NCBI GenBank assembly: GCA_024500155.1
Contig: CM044869.1
Span: 25,232,501 to 25,296,500 of the forward strand
Origin: Chenopodium formosanum
Taxonomy: Eukaryota > Streptophyta > Magnoliopsida > Caryophyllales > Amaranthaceae
DNA: 64,000 nt
Direction: 5' to 3'
The stretch's first letter is position 1. The number at the start of each line of letters is the position of its first letter. The notes beneath the pieces were generated by a model. It had not been told where the DNA came from. It ran no database searches and worked only from the letters and a program-made list of their open reading frames with translations. Position numbers and translations under genes: made by a program. Shown here one piece after another: positions 34,109 to 44,763 of the stretch.

Positions 34109-37033
34109 GAATTTCATATGTAATATTTGTAGAATTTATGGCTTATGCATCATTTCAGTAACATGGTTTGTTGTATTTATCTTATTAAACTTTGTAATTT
34201 TTTTTTTCTTTTATAACTAAGTTATGAGGTTATTATTATTGTCATTTAAATAATAATAATTTAATTTTCTTAATAAATTAATTACAAATAAAGAATAATA
34301 TGTTTAAAAATAAAAAAAATACATAAAAATAGATACAGAATTAATAAATACATTTACCGGTTATTAAGATATACAAATAATTAAAAACATGGCTTTAAAT
34401 ATATGAATTACATTTATAATTACAATTATAAATGATATTTATTATTAATATATATATTTTGGGCTTCAATTTGGTAAAAAACACCCTTAAAATACTCTAA
34501 AATTAAAATTCTACCGCGACGATCGATACCTACTCCGTTACGGGCGTACCAATACCGATACCGCTCTACCGCGACCGTTCCCGCGATCGCGACCGCGACC
34601 GCATTTTTATTCTATGCTCTAAACACCAAAAAAAACACATTGTTTGATCAAATAAATAAAGGGAACAAGGGTGATTGAGATTTCAAGTCACAAGCATATC
34701 AAGCCGTGGTTGACAAGTTAACGGCTGACTTGGGCATGTCTATAACTGTAGATCATGTGAGGAATCGGATTAAGGTTTGGAAGAAGCACTATTTCGTGAT
34801 TACTAAAATTCAAACTTACACAAAGTTTAAATGGGATGAAAAAAGAAGATATTGGTGATCCCTGCAGAACAGCTTGCTGATTGGTATACGTACTGTACGA
34901 TATGCTTCATTTATTCCTTGTTTCATTGAATAGACTATAACATGAAAGCTTGTTTCTGGGAATTATTTCAAGAACATTAGAACTTATTAGTCCTGAAGTA
35001 GCTTGTATTGCTACTTGAATTTCTTTCTCCTGAATACGATCTTTGTTTACTGCCTCATCTCAAGTGTAGGAGTCTATTTAATGCGGGCTTGCTGATTATA
35101 TATCATGGTATCCTGATGTAGCAATTCAGAAAGTCATCTCACTTTGGAGAAGTGCAATTGTTTACCTAGATTCTACTGCTCCTTTTGATGCATCAAATAA
35201 ACAGTGCAGAGGTCATGTAGGGGTGATTGTTAATTCTGGGTTTTCAGCTCCTTATATAATCAGGTTTAAGGGGTTTTGTGTGGTCTGAATCTTATTAGGA
35301 AACATTGTAGTTGACAGTGAACATAAAATTGCAGCATGGTTGAACATTGTGATCTTGTTAGTTGATAGCTCTGCTTTTATTCGTGTCATTATGTGTCACT
35401 AGTGACAAAATATTTGGCATATGATATGCTGAATAGTTCACCATAATTAAGTTAACAATCATGTATACTTACTATTTGTGTTATTTTTGTAGGTGTTAAT
35501 TGATTACTACTATTAATAAGGATAGTTTGGTTGCTATTTACTCTGCCTTGGTTTGAGGCACCTGAGCTTTTATCAATCTTGTTCCTATACCTATATTCAT
35601 TATGTCTATTCTAATATTGGATTTAGTTGCTAGCAAATCTGAATCTAGTTGAGTTTCTGCTTATAGTTTGCCTTACATTGATGTTGATTATTGCTAATGT
35701 AGGAAACTCCCCAAGCCACTATAAAACTTTTTGAACACTATAAATGTGTTTCTCAACAAGTCGTGTTTTTGTTTTACGAGCACGAGGGGCATAGCCTCGC
35801 AAGGCTGCTGGTTCAACTGCCGCCTCGTAAGGCTGCTGCAGCTGCTGCCGCCTCGGTAACCCGTGCCAAAAACCCCCGTAAAAAAACGCAGTAAGGTTAA
35901 CTGGTGCAAAAAATAAATATTAACGCTGGTTAACCGATGCCAATTTAAGAAATTGCCATCGATTTTTAACCAGTGGCTTTTTTGGATGAAATGGCATCCA
36001 TCAAATACTCAACGGTTCAAAACCAGTGCCTTCCGGGGGTTTTGAACTAGTGCCAAAATAAATTTTTCTACTAGTGTTGGATGATTGATTATATGTAATT
36101 GATGGTCTCTAAGGCCTATCAGGAAACGAGTTGTAATTGGCATGTCATATAGAATGACTATGTTCTAGCCATACTGAAATTGAAATATTGTTACTTGGGA
36201 TCAAACTGATATGTGCATTACTTGTGTACAGTGTGATCGGATGATTTAATCTAATAAAATTTATAGTGAAATTAAGTCTAAGAAGGGAAATGAAACCCGA
36301 AAGGGTGAAGAACAGGTTGCCCACTAGTAGTTACGGTTGCTACTAGTTAGTTTAAATTATTGTATATTGTTGTTAGTCTTCCTCCTAATCACTAGGTATT
36401 AGTGAGGGGTGTGCACACTAGGGACATTCTGTTTTGGCTATTTGGGGTTACGCACGACCCACTGTAAATTAGGTGGTGACAGGGACTAGTCCCGGCTTAC
36501 TAGCATTCTCTTTCCCTTTCTTAACTTAAGTAATAATATGTTATGTGACAATTTGAATTTGGTTGAGTATTATAATGTCTATGAGACTATATTATGTATA
36601 AAATATTTTCGAACTAAAATTATCTATTTTACGTGATGAAGTTGGAATTACTCAATTTATCTGATTTTGGGAATTTTCTCTCTTTTCTTGTTTTTGATTA
36701 TTTTGCAAGTTGGTAAGAGGGTAATCGGTTACGTGTGAGGAGACGTTAGAATAATCACGTAGCTAAGACAATTTAGTTTATTTTTGAATTTATTTATTTC
36801 CTTTTAACTATTATTTTTTTAAAATAATTTCCATTTTTGATGTAATGACTATTTTATTTTGCCACCACTTACACCACTTAGTTTATTAAATAGTATTTTA
36901 TTTTGCGTTGCATTTATTTTCTACGGATAATAAGTGTAGCAGTAACACTCCCAAGGTTCGATGGTTGGGTTTTTGAAGTTAAAGGCTACTCTTATTGTTC
37001 TAAAAAGACTCGAATTTTAGGGGTGTTACAAAT

Positions 37034-37048
37034 TGGTATGCAGAGCCC
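37034..37048 (+). other. Primer binding site of chromovirus
   Basis: TGGTATGCAGAGCCC is the canonical initiator-Met site TGGTATCAGAGCC with one inserted G. It lies three bases after the LTR end TGTTACA. Confidence 0.85.
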
Positions 37049-37234
37049 AGGTTTTTCAAAATTTAGGGACTAAAATGAATTAAAGACTTAGGTTTAAAAC
37101 TTGTTTATAAGGTTGTAAATTGATTTAAGCTTTGGAAAGCCGTGAGTGTGGGAATCACGATAAGGGATCTATGTGTTTTATAGTACTTTTATAAAGTACT
37201 TATGATGTGATTATTTATTTTCTCTTATTAGAAG

Positions 37235-37691
37235 ATGGTATGAGAACGTAAAACTGCAAGAAAGTCGAGTGCTAGGAAGAGTACACTTGTATTACCTGAT
37301 TCTCCCTACATGATTCGTATGAAGTACAATGAAAACATTCGACAATACGCACCGTTTAAATCTCTGCATTGAACATTTCCATTACAATGTACTTAAGGGC
37401 CAATCTAATTACCTCACTTCGGAGAGACGATCTCAGATACTTTTACACACACAACTTTTGAGGGGACCCTTTTCTCAAGTTAAGAAGAAATATGCTTACT
37501 TATACATCAATGTTGAACCAAATAATAAATATTATTATGATGGAAGATGGATCCCTACTGTGGAATACCTTGATAAGGCGATGATGGAAGCCAAGTGAGA
37601 CTTTGACTATAACCTGGATGATGATGATGATGAGGAGGAGGAGCCCCAGGAAAATGAAGCTCGCGAAATTGAAGGGGGAAATGATGGTTGA
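37235..37691 (+). pseudogene. Extra leader ORF of chromovirus, upstream of gag
   Basis: The ATG at 37235 has a stop at its third codon, then a Lys/Arg/Ser-rich start and LPDSPYMIRMKYNENIRQYA. A frameshift near 37370 moves to the frame that stays open to 37598 (NYLTSERRSQILLHTQLL ... YYYDGRWIPTVEYLDKAM). A TGA at 37599 is followed in the same frame by an Asp/Glu-rich tail ending at 37691. The basic head, compact middle and acidic tail look like one protein of about 150 residues. I do not recognise it. 37692-38344 is AT-rich leader with nothing seen. Confidence 0.5.
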
Positions 37692-38344
37692 ATTTTTTTT
37701 CCAGTTATGTTTAGTTTGTTTGGTTAAAACTTTTATATTACTTTTACAAATAAAATCCAGTTTCTTATGATTAGAAACTATAGTTTTGGTTTATTTGTAA
37801 CTAGTAGTTTATTAAGCTAGTTAGTACTACTATTTTATTTTAAAGACGATTTTCCTTCTCTTTTGGTTTTGCAATAAAATAATATTGATTAACATATTTA
37901 TATTTTGCTATTTTATGTTTATTATTTAACGTAATAAAACCATTTCATTTTTCTATATATTGTATTTATATAGAACAAAGCTCTCATTTTCTTGTGCTTA
38001 CTTTAGTCAGGTATAGTAATGACTTGGTTGGATGATAGTGAAATCACTAAAGCAAAGTGCAAATTTATAGTTTAATGCTAAGTTGATGCATTATTTGGTT
38101 TGAAAATTGGCCAACTCTATGAATGTTATTGAAATTTAATAAATTGTTTAATTCTTGTCTGTATGTACTAATGATGTGTTGCATGAAAGAATGTGGTTGT
38201 TAATTTAATTGCAATTCACACGATCTGAATAAATCGTGTTAAAATGTGTACGGTGGTAACACTAGTGTTGAAATTGTACTGTGCAGATTGTGTGTGCAAA
38301 ATTACAACGTTTACACTAGGTCTCGTTGGAGAAGAATTGCACAA

Positions 38345-39560
38345 ATGGCTGAGCCTCCTAAATAACTTGCTGCTAGGTTGAGAGCTCTTGAACAAATGAA
38401 CTAGAACCTTGGAATGTTGTTGCAAAACCAGCTGAACAACAACAACAACCACAATAACAATGACAACGACCCTCTAGCTGCCATGGCTAAGAAACTTGCT
38501 GCATTGAAACCTCCACTATTCATGGGGAAGGAAGATCCCATGTTGGTTGAGAATTGGGTACATGACTTTGACAAACTGTTGCTAGTACCCTTGATGCTTA
38601 GAAGGTGGACCAAGCCACTCTCTATTACGTGAGGCTGCTGATTTTTTGTGGGAAAATGAAGGTGCCACTATAAGAGCTCAACAAAAGTTTAACTGGGAGG
38701 CTTTTAAGAAGGCAATCAGGGACCGTTTCTTTCTTGAGCATATCAAGAGATAGAAGTACAGCGAGTTCAATAGGTTTAACAAAACTGCTGGTATGAGTGT
38801 GCAAGAGTATGTTGAGAAATTTAATAAGTATGCTAGGTTTTGTCATAATGTAGTGCTTGATGAGAGATCCAAGGTTCAGAAGTTTGAAGATGGATTGACT
38901 TTTAGGATCCAAAATAAGGTGATTGGGGTTGGTACTGCTGCTATACCTATAAGGAGGCCTATGATAGAGCTTGCAATATCGAAATGATTTTGAAGCATGA
39001 GTAGGAGGTCAAGGATAGGCATAAGAGGAAAGGGAATGGTGAGAGCTCATAGAACCATCAAAGATATGACAAGAGACCAAGCCTCGGGGGTAATAGCAAT
39101 GGGAATGGTGGAAATGGATAGCAGGGAGGTCGTAACAACAACAATCAAAGCAACAACAACCGGGGCCAAGGAAAACAGAATCACTAAGGATCTCACAATC
39201 GACCATGTCGTAAATGTGACAAGAGCCATCCAGGACGCAACTGCAATGGTGATTTGCTTACTTTCTTTGAATGTGGGGAGGTTGGTCACAAGAAATTCGA
39301 GTGCCCAAAGAAGCAAAATGGCAATAATCAGGTTCAAAATGGACAAGGTAGCAATAATGGAAATAATGGAGGTGGTTATGGGAGGAACTCAAATTACAAC
39401 AACCGCTTTAATAACAACAATTCTCAGGGCTAAATTGGCAATGCTCAAGGAGGGAATGGCCAAAACAACAATAATGCTGGAGGAAGCAATCACATTGGCA
39501 ATGGTAGGACCAGCAATAGAAGAATCTATGTCATGAACCAAAGCGAGATTGACTCTAATG
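38345..39560 (+). pseudogene. Chromovirus gag
   Basis: The ATG at 38345 begins MAEPPK then a stop. A capsid region follows (PPLFMGKEDPMLVENWVHDFDKLL; YVEKFNKYARFCHNVV) with frameshifts near 38610 and 38960. Two zinc knuckles come next: CRKCDKSHPGRNC (about 39209) and FFECGEVGHKKFEC (about 39263), in which a first Cys is replaced by Phe. An Asn/Gly-rich linker follows. The long open frame at 38997-39536 is a shadow of this Asn-rich part. Confidence 0.8.
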
Positions 39561-40314
39561 CCAACGTTGTGTTGAGTACTTTTCTCATGAACTCAAAACC
39601 TGCTTACTTATTTTTTTATTCTGGGGCATCTCATTGTTTTGTAGCCACTTCTTTTGTGAATAAACATGCTTTAAACCTTCATCTTTGTATCGAACCAACA
39701 TAACGATTCCGTTTGGGGAGGTAGTTCCTTATAGATCCATATACCAAGACATTACAATTAACATTGCTGGAACCGAGTTGCTCGCCAACCTTATTCAGTT
39801 TGACTTAACTGACTTTGATGTGATATTGGGAATGGATTGGCTTAGGGGTCCAAGGGGGAATATAATCTCTTAGGGGGAGTTGTGTCAAAACCAAGGATCA
39901 GTATTGTATCACCCATGACTTTTCATTCTTATATCTAAAAGGGCTACCCTATTTATATATGTCATGTGCAAGATGTGAGTATAGAAGAGAAGTCCATAGA
40001 TCAAATTCCAGTGGTGAGAGAATTCCATGAAGTGTTTCCAGATAAAATCTCGAAGATGCCACCAATTAGGGAGATGGATTTCAAAATAGACTTAGTGCTT
40101 GGGACTGGAGCTGTTTCTAAGGCACCATATAAAATGACACCAGTAGAGATGAATTAGTTGGAGGTACTGTTGGAGGAGTTGGTGGAGAAGGGTTATATAA
40201 GGCCAAGTGTTTCACCGTGGGGAGCACCGATTTTTTTTGTGAGGAAAAATGATGGAACCTTAAGGTTGTGTATTAACTACCGAGAGTTGAATAATGTCAC
40301 TATAAAGAACAGAT

Positions 40315-41599
40315 TGAAAGGAATAATGTCCTTCAAACAAGTGTATTATTTCGATAGGGGGTTCGGAATTATTAGAAAGCTAATTTTTTAGTAAGGTCAA
40401 GTGACCGGAATGCATGGGTGGAGGCCGCTTCCGATCAGTAATATAAATGCATAATTAATATTACAGCTTAATTTTGACTGAACCCTTTAGGTCACACCCA
40501 AGCAACTAACGAGCTGAAGCGACGAATTAATTAGGAATTAATTAATAAGTCAATCGAGTAATTAATATTTAGACGTCGGAAATTCGAGCATGGAGTGTCG
40601 AAACAGAGCGTCGGAAGTCGAGTCGAAAATATTAAAAAGACGAGACGTGAAAATAATAATAAATCAACAATGACCAAAATACCCCTAGCATCGGAAAACC
40701 GAGTGATAGGGGCACGACAATTGCTAGCAGCCCGCACCAAGTGCGGGGCTAGGCTAGCATACTGCAGCTAGCAGCTCGCACTAGTGTGCGTGGCTATGCT
40801 AGCATACGGCAGCTAGCAGCCCGAACACTTGGTGCGTGGCTTGCTAGGCCGAGGCACCAGCAGCCCGCACATTTGGGTGCGTGGTGTGCTGGGACGAAGC
40901 ATCACAGCAGCACCATGGCAGCCCACAAGGGTGCCATGGGTGCCCATGTGAGCTGCCACATGGCCGAAGCTAATGGGAGGGCTAGGAATAGAGGTGGCCG
41001 GTTATGGGAGTAAGAGTGGGGGGCAAATTTGGTCCCCCCCCTCCTCCAAATGGTCCTCACCTACTCCTCTTTATGAGCTTGCCACTTGTTGATTTATTAC
41101 TAGTTTGATTATTAATTTTATTTTAGCTTTAAAATAAAATGGAAAAATCAAATTCTCCCACATTGATGGGAGAGCTTTTCACACTCATGCATTTCCCTAT
41201 AAATACCAAAGTTGGGGTATTGGGAAAAACACTTGAGTAAGAGTTGGAAAAGACATCACTAGTAGTGAAAACCTTTGAACTTAAGAGTTGAAAAAGGCAT
41301 CACCTTTGTGAAACATTTGAACTCAATTACTCGGGTTTCGGTCAGGCCTTGCTAACTCCAAGGCATTGGACCTAGTCGGTGTTCGAGTTGTGGGTGGACA
41401 TCCGTTGGAGGTTGTCGTATTTTCAAGGCTAGCTTTCGAAGTAAGAGCCCCTCGAGGTCGGGTGAAGCACGCGCCAAAGGTTTAATTATTATCTTAATCT
41501 TGTCATTAAGTTAATTATGTTTATGGTTTTATTTATTGCGAGTGCGGTCTTGTTTTTGGGTTTGTTTCCGCGGTGAGTCGGACTCACCAAACCCCAACA
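40315..41599 (+). mobile_element. Solo LTR in chromovirus RT
   Basis: A 1285-bp unit runs from TGAAAGGAATAATG to CCCCAACA, flanked by the perfect TSD CAGAT (40310-40314 and 41600-41604). Removing it and one TSD joins RT residues ...IKNR and YPLLRI. TATAAATA is at 41198 and a motif cluster lies upstream. The source family is not seen elsewhere in the window. Orientation is inferred from the TATA box. Confidence 0.95.
40705..40985. repeat. Inverted-repeat cluster in the 40315 solo LTR
   Basis: Repeated GCTAGCAGCCCGCAC-like and GTGCGTGGCTTGCTAG-like units (about 40726, 40767, 40813, 40856 and complements) form several pairable arms, with TGCTAGCATAC spacers. They are GC-rich in AT-rich surroundings and lie upstream of TATAAATA (41198). 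Confidence 0.75.
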
Positions 41600-42618
41600 C
41601 AGATATCCATTGCTCAGGATTGAGGACTTGTTTGACCAACTTAAATGTGCTGGGATCTTTTCAAAGATTAACTTGAGGACAGGATATCATCAGTTGAGGA
41701 TTGCTGAGGAAAATATACCAAAAACACCCTTTCGTACAAGATACAGACATTAGGAGTTTACTCTTATGCCTTTTGGACTCACTAATGCATCGACAGCTTT
41801 TATGGATCTCATGAAGAGAACTTTTCAGCCATATTTGGATAAGTTTGTGGTGGTGTTCATAGATGATATTTTGGTGTACTTTAGGGATAGAGAAGAGTAT
41901 GAAGAACATCTAAGAAAAGTGTTAGAGATTCTTAGAGAAAAGAAGTCGTATGCCAAATTTTCAAAATGTGAATTTTGGCTAAAGAAGGTAGCATTTCTAG
42001 GCCATGTGATCTCAAAGGAAGGAGTTGCGGTGGACCCATCAAAGATTCGGGCAATTTCTAATAGGCCAAGACAAACAAGTGTGACAGAAGTGAGAAGTTT
42101 CTTAGGGCTTACTGGATACTATAGGAGATTTGTGCAAGAATTTTCAAGGATAACTCAACCCTTAACAAATTTGATGAAGATAATTACAAAGTTATAGTGG
42201 GATGAGAAATGTGAGCAATCTTTTCAAGAATTGAAGTGAAGACTCACCTCAACACCAGTCTTAACCTTAAAATCAAGGACTGAAGAGTTTGAAGTCTATA
42301 GTAACGCATCTAGGAATGAATTTGGGTGTGTAATTATGCAACATGGGAAGGTTGTAGCTTATGCATCAAGGAAGCTCAAATAACATGAACAAAATTACCC
42401 TACTCATGATTTGGAGCTAGGATTTGTAGTGTTTGCGCTCAAGATTGGGAGACACTACTTTTACGGTGTGAGATATAAGGTGTATATGGACCATAAGAAT
42501 CTTAAATACATATTCACACAGACTCGTTTGAACATGAGGCAAAGGACATGGCTTAAGGTGCGAACCAATTACAACCCAGAGATTTTATATCACGAAGGAA
42601 AACAAGGTAGTTGATGCC

Positions 42619-44763
42619 TTGAGTAGGAAGATAATTCATACAGTGAACTTGATGGTTTTAGCCAAGGAACTTTGTGAAGAATTTAGGAAGTTAAACTTGG
42701 AAGTGATGGAGTATAGTCAGGTGAACGCCCAGTTGAATGCAATGTCAGTCAAACCTACCATATATGATGAGATTCATGAGAAGCAAATGTCCGATGAATG
42801 GTTGACCAAGGTGAGAAAAATGAAAGAAGTAAGAAGGAGCAACAACTGAGTTTGATGTCGATGATAGTGGAACAGTGAAATACAAAGGGAGATGGTGTAT
42901 TCCTAAGGATGAAGATCTCAAAAGGAAGATTTTAGAAGAAGCTCACAACACCCCATACTCTGTACACATGGGAGGAGATAAGCTCTATAAATATCTTAAG
43001 CAACATTTTTGGTGGCCAAACATGAAGCGTGAAGTAGCTGAGTTTGTGGCAAAGTGCCTTACATGTCAGAAAGTGAAGATACAACATATAAGACCTGGAG
43101 GGAAGCTGCAATCGTTAGATGTGCCGGGATGGATGTGGGAGTTTATCTCTATGGTTTTTGTGATGGGATTACCACGTATAAGGGCAGCAAAGAATGCTAT
43201 TTAGGTCATAATTTTTCGTTTAAAAAAGACTGCAAGATTAATAGCAATAAAGGACATTTAGAATGTGAACAGTGGTAGAGCTAAAGGGGTACAAGGGGGG
43301 ACAGTTGTCCCCTCATTTCCTAAAAAAAATCAGTTACATATGTTATTGTGTGGGATATTGTAACGGACAAATGGGACGGTGTGGTGGTGAGTCGAGTGTA
43401 ATTGTGTACAAGTAACCTGAGATCGAACCTTGTTGCTGCATTTTTATGCTTTTTTTTTTAATAAAGAATCCTTCCATTTTATTTATTAACAAGTACTAAC
43501 TTAATATATTTAATTTAATCTTAATATTGCATGAACAAATTAAAACCTCTAAATTACGATTGTCATTGAACCTTGGTGTAGTATTTTCCATTCACATTTT
43601 TAAAAAATGTTTAAGAAGTATTCCTTCCATTTTTTATTAACATATATAATAAGTTAATATATATTTACATTATAATTTTAATTATGATTTTGCATGAATA
43701 AAACCCCCTAAATTACGTTTGTCATAGAAAATTATAAATTATGACTATTGCATTTAATAACCTATTATCTAATGTTCGATCATAAGCAATTATTTTGGAG
43801 GGGAAATCGGTATATGATGTTGCATTTTTATTAAGTACTTCGTATTTTGGATTTTTTGAGCTATACACGTTAACTATTAAAATTTTGTGTGTTTAAGTAT
43901 TGATGTTTTTTTCTCGAACATTTCTGTCAAAGTATGTAATGTTCATCTATCCCCCTGATTTAAAATTTTTGGCTCTGCCACTGAATGTGAATCAGCTAGC
44001 AGATGCCTATGTGAAAGAAATTGTGAGGCTTCATGGATTTACTACAGATATCATTTCAACAAGAGATCCTTGATTTTTATTAAAGTTCTAGGAAATGTTT
44101 CAGCAAGCATTTGGCACTATCCTGAAGTTTAGCACAGTGTTTCACCCTGCTACGGATGGACAAATAGAGAGAACAATTCAGGCCTTGGAGGACATGTTAA
44201 GAGCTTGCGTGATGGACTTTGGTAGATCGTGGGACGAAATATTACCTATGATCGAATTTTCATATAATAATAGCCATCATGCAAGCATATGAATGGCACC
44301 TTATGAAGCGTTATATGGGAGAAAATGTAGGAGTCCCTTGTGTTAGAGTGATATCAGTGTGTATTTGACTTTGGGGCTAAAAATGATTGAAGAAAAAACG
44401 AAGCAAGTTAGGCTCATCCAGGAAAACATGAAAGCAGCTCAGGATTGACAAAAGTCATATGCAGGCCAGAATAGGAGAATAGTGGAATTTGAAGTCAGGG
44501 AAAAGGCTTTACTTAAGGTTTCACCTACCAAGGGAGTCATGTGGTTTGATAGGAAAGGGAAGTTGAATCCTATATACATTGGGTCGTATGAGGTATTGAA
44601 GAGAGTTGGAGAGGTGGCATATCAACTAGCCTTACCCATGGAGTTAGCCAATGTTCATAATGTTTTTCATGTTTCTCCACTCCGAGAGTATGTTCATGAC
44701 CCTTCTCATGTTATCCAACCCGAGACTATTGAGCTAGATGAGACCTTAACTTTCGAAGAACGC
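42619..44763 (+). pseudogene. Chromovirus integrase, N-terminal and core parts
   Basis: The zinc-binding region is at 42945-43080 (HMGGDKLYKYLKQHFWWPNM ... CLTCQKVK). At the first core position the expected Asp is Val (WEFISMVFVMG, about 43137). After the TIR element at 43270-43982 it continues NQLADAYVKEIVRLHGF, STRDP (expected Asp changed), FHPATDGQIERTIQ with the catalytic Glu kept, then GPY-type C-terminal sequence (NPIYIGSYEVLKRVGEVAYQ) up to FEER. The Tat-C LTR begins there at 44764. The end of the protein is at 63411. Confidence 0.85.
43270..43982. mobile_element. 713-bp non-autonomous TIR element in integrase
   Basis: The ends CAGTGGTAGAGCTAAA and, in reverse complement, AGTGGCAGAGCCAAAA form TIRs. 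The TSD GAATGTGAA (9 bp) is at 43261-43269 and 43983-43991. The interior is AT-rich with no ORF. A 9-bp TSD favours a Mutator-like element; the CAGTGGC(G)GAGCC-type end is one I have also seen called hAT, so the superfamily is open. Excision restores the integrase reading ...KGH(L) VNQLAD. Confidence 0.85.

Larger units (their letters stand above)
29445..34616 (+). mobile_element. hAT transposon, 5.2 kb, inserted in the SINE
   Basis: A perfect 8-bp TSD CTCTAAAC (29437-29444 and 34617-34624) flanks it. Imperfect TIRs are CATGGTATAAAAT and, in reverse complement at the right end, CATAGAATAAAAAT. Subterminal ACCGCGA-type repeats are dense at both ends (29560-29620 and 34510-34605). It contains a five-exon transposase gene (30766-34108) and a leader with a duplicated segment. 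The intervals 30283-30765 and 34109-34500 are AT-rich and empty. Confidence 0.95.
29238..34859 (+). pseudogene. Myb/SANT-like protein, split by SINE and hAT
   Basis: The first part, 29238-29349, is MTSKRQGKQSMG ... RRGYVSWNSKMDEIL. The second part, 34653-34859, holds AVVDKLTADLG ... VRNRIKVWKKHY ... TYTKFKWDE. Excluding the SINE/hAT block and one TSD copy, the frame runs through, with a single TGA where Trp is expected (near 34674). It matches the plant Myb/SANT-like DNA-binding domain proteins that are the second ORF of PIF/Harbinger elements or related host genes. Confidence 0.75.
27591..36076 (+). mobile_element. 8.5-kb DNA transposon with CACTA termini
   Basis: The left end is CACTAGTAGAAAAACAC, the right end TTTTTCTACTAGTG, and the 3-bp TSD is TTG. 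Subterminal short repeats occur at both ends in both orientations (GGCACCGG, CACTGGTTAAAACC, GCCACCGG near the left; TTAACCGATGCC, TTTAACCAGTGG, CAAAACCAGTGCC near the right), all typical of CACTA/Spm elements. The coding pieces inside, however, look like PIF/Harbinger (28627-28938 and 29238-34859), and no TNP2-type transposase was recognised. A C/T-rich stretch (27765-28110) ends in a donor-like GTAATTTC, suggesting a promoter leader and first intron. 34860-35690 holds nothing readable. 35760-35880 is Ala/Leu-rich low-complexity. Confidence 0.85.
26590..37030 (+). repeat. 5' LTR of chromovirus, split by a DNA transposon
   Basis: Parts 26590-27590 and 36077-37030 total about 1.95 kb. The left part matches the 3' LTR start at 63698 (CATACCCCAAGTTTTTT against AATACCCCAAATTTTTT, then GTATATTTAGTCAA). 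The right part ends TGTTACA just before the PBS. TTG at 27588-27590 and 36077-36079 is the TSD of the inserted transposon. Confidence 0.9.
39561..42614 (+). pseudogene. Chromovirus protease, RT and RNase H
   Basis: Protease has LFFYSGASHCF near 39615, where the catalytic Asp of the D-S-G-A motif is Tyr, and later DVILGMDWLRGP. RT begins near 40160 (GYIRPSVSPWGAPIFFVRKNDGTLRLCINYRELN), is interrupted at 40315 by a solo LTR, and resumes at 41605 (RYPLLRIEDLF ... LMPFGLTNASTAFM ... FIDDILVY with both catalytic Asp kept). RNase H is at 42290-42600 (SNASRNEFGCVI ... ASRKLK ... THDLELGFVVFALK). Stops are scattered, for example 41754, 42195 and 42380. Confidence 0.85.

Noticed and set aside
38997..39536. 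179-codon open frame, looks like a protein gene
   Set aside because: It overlaps chromovirus gag; the correct frame has the zinc knuckles and Asn/Gly-rich linker, and this frame is its low-complexity shadow.
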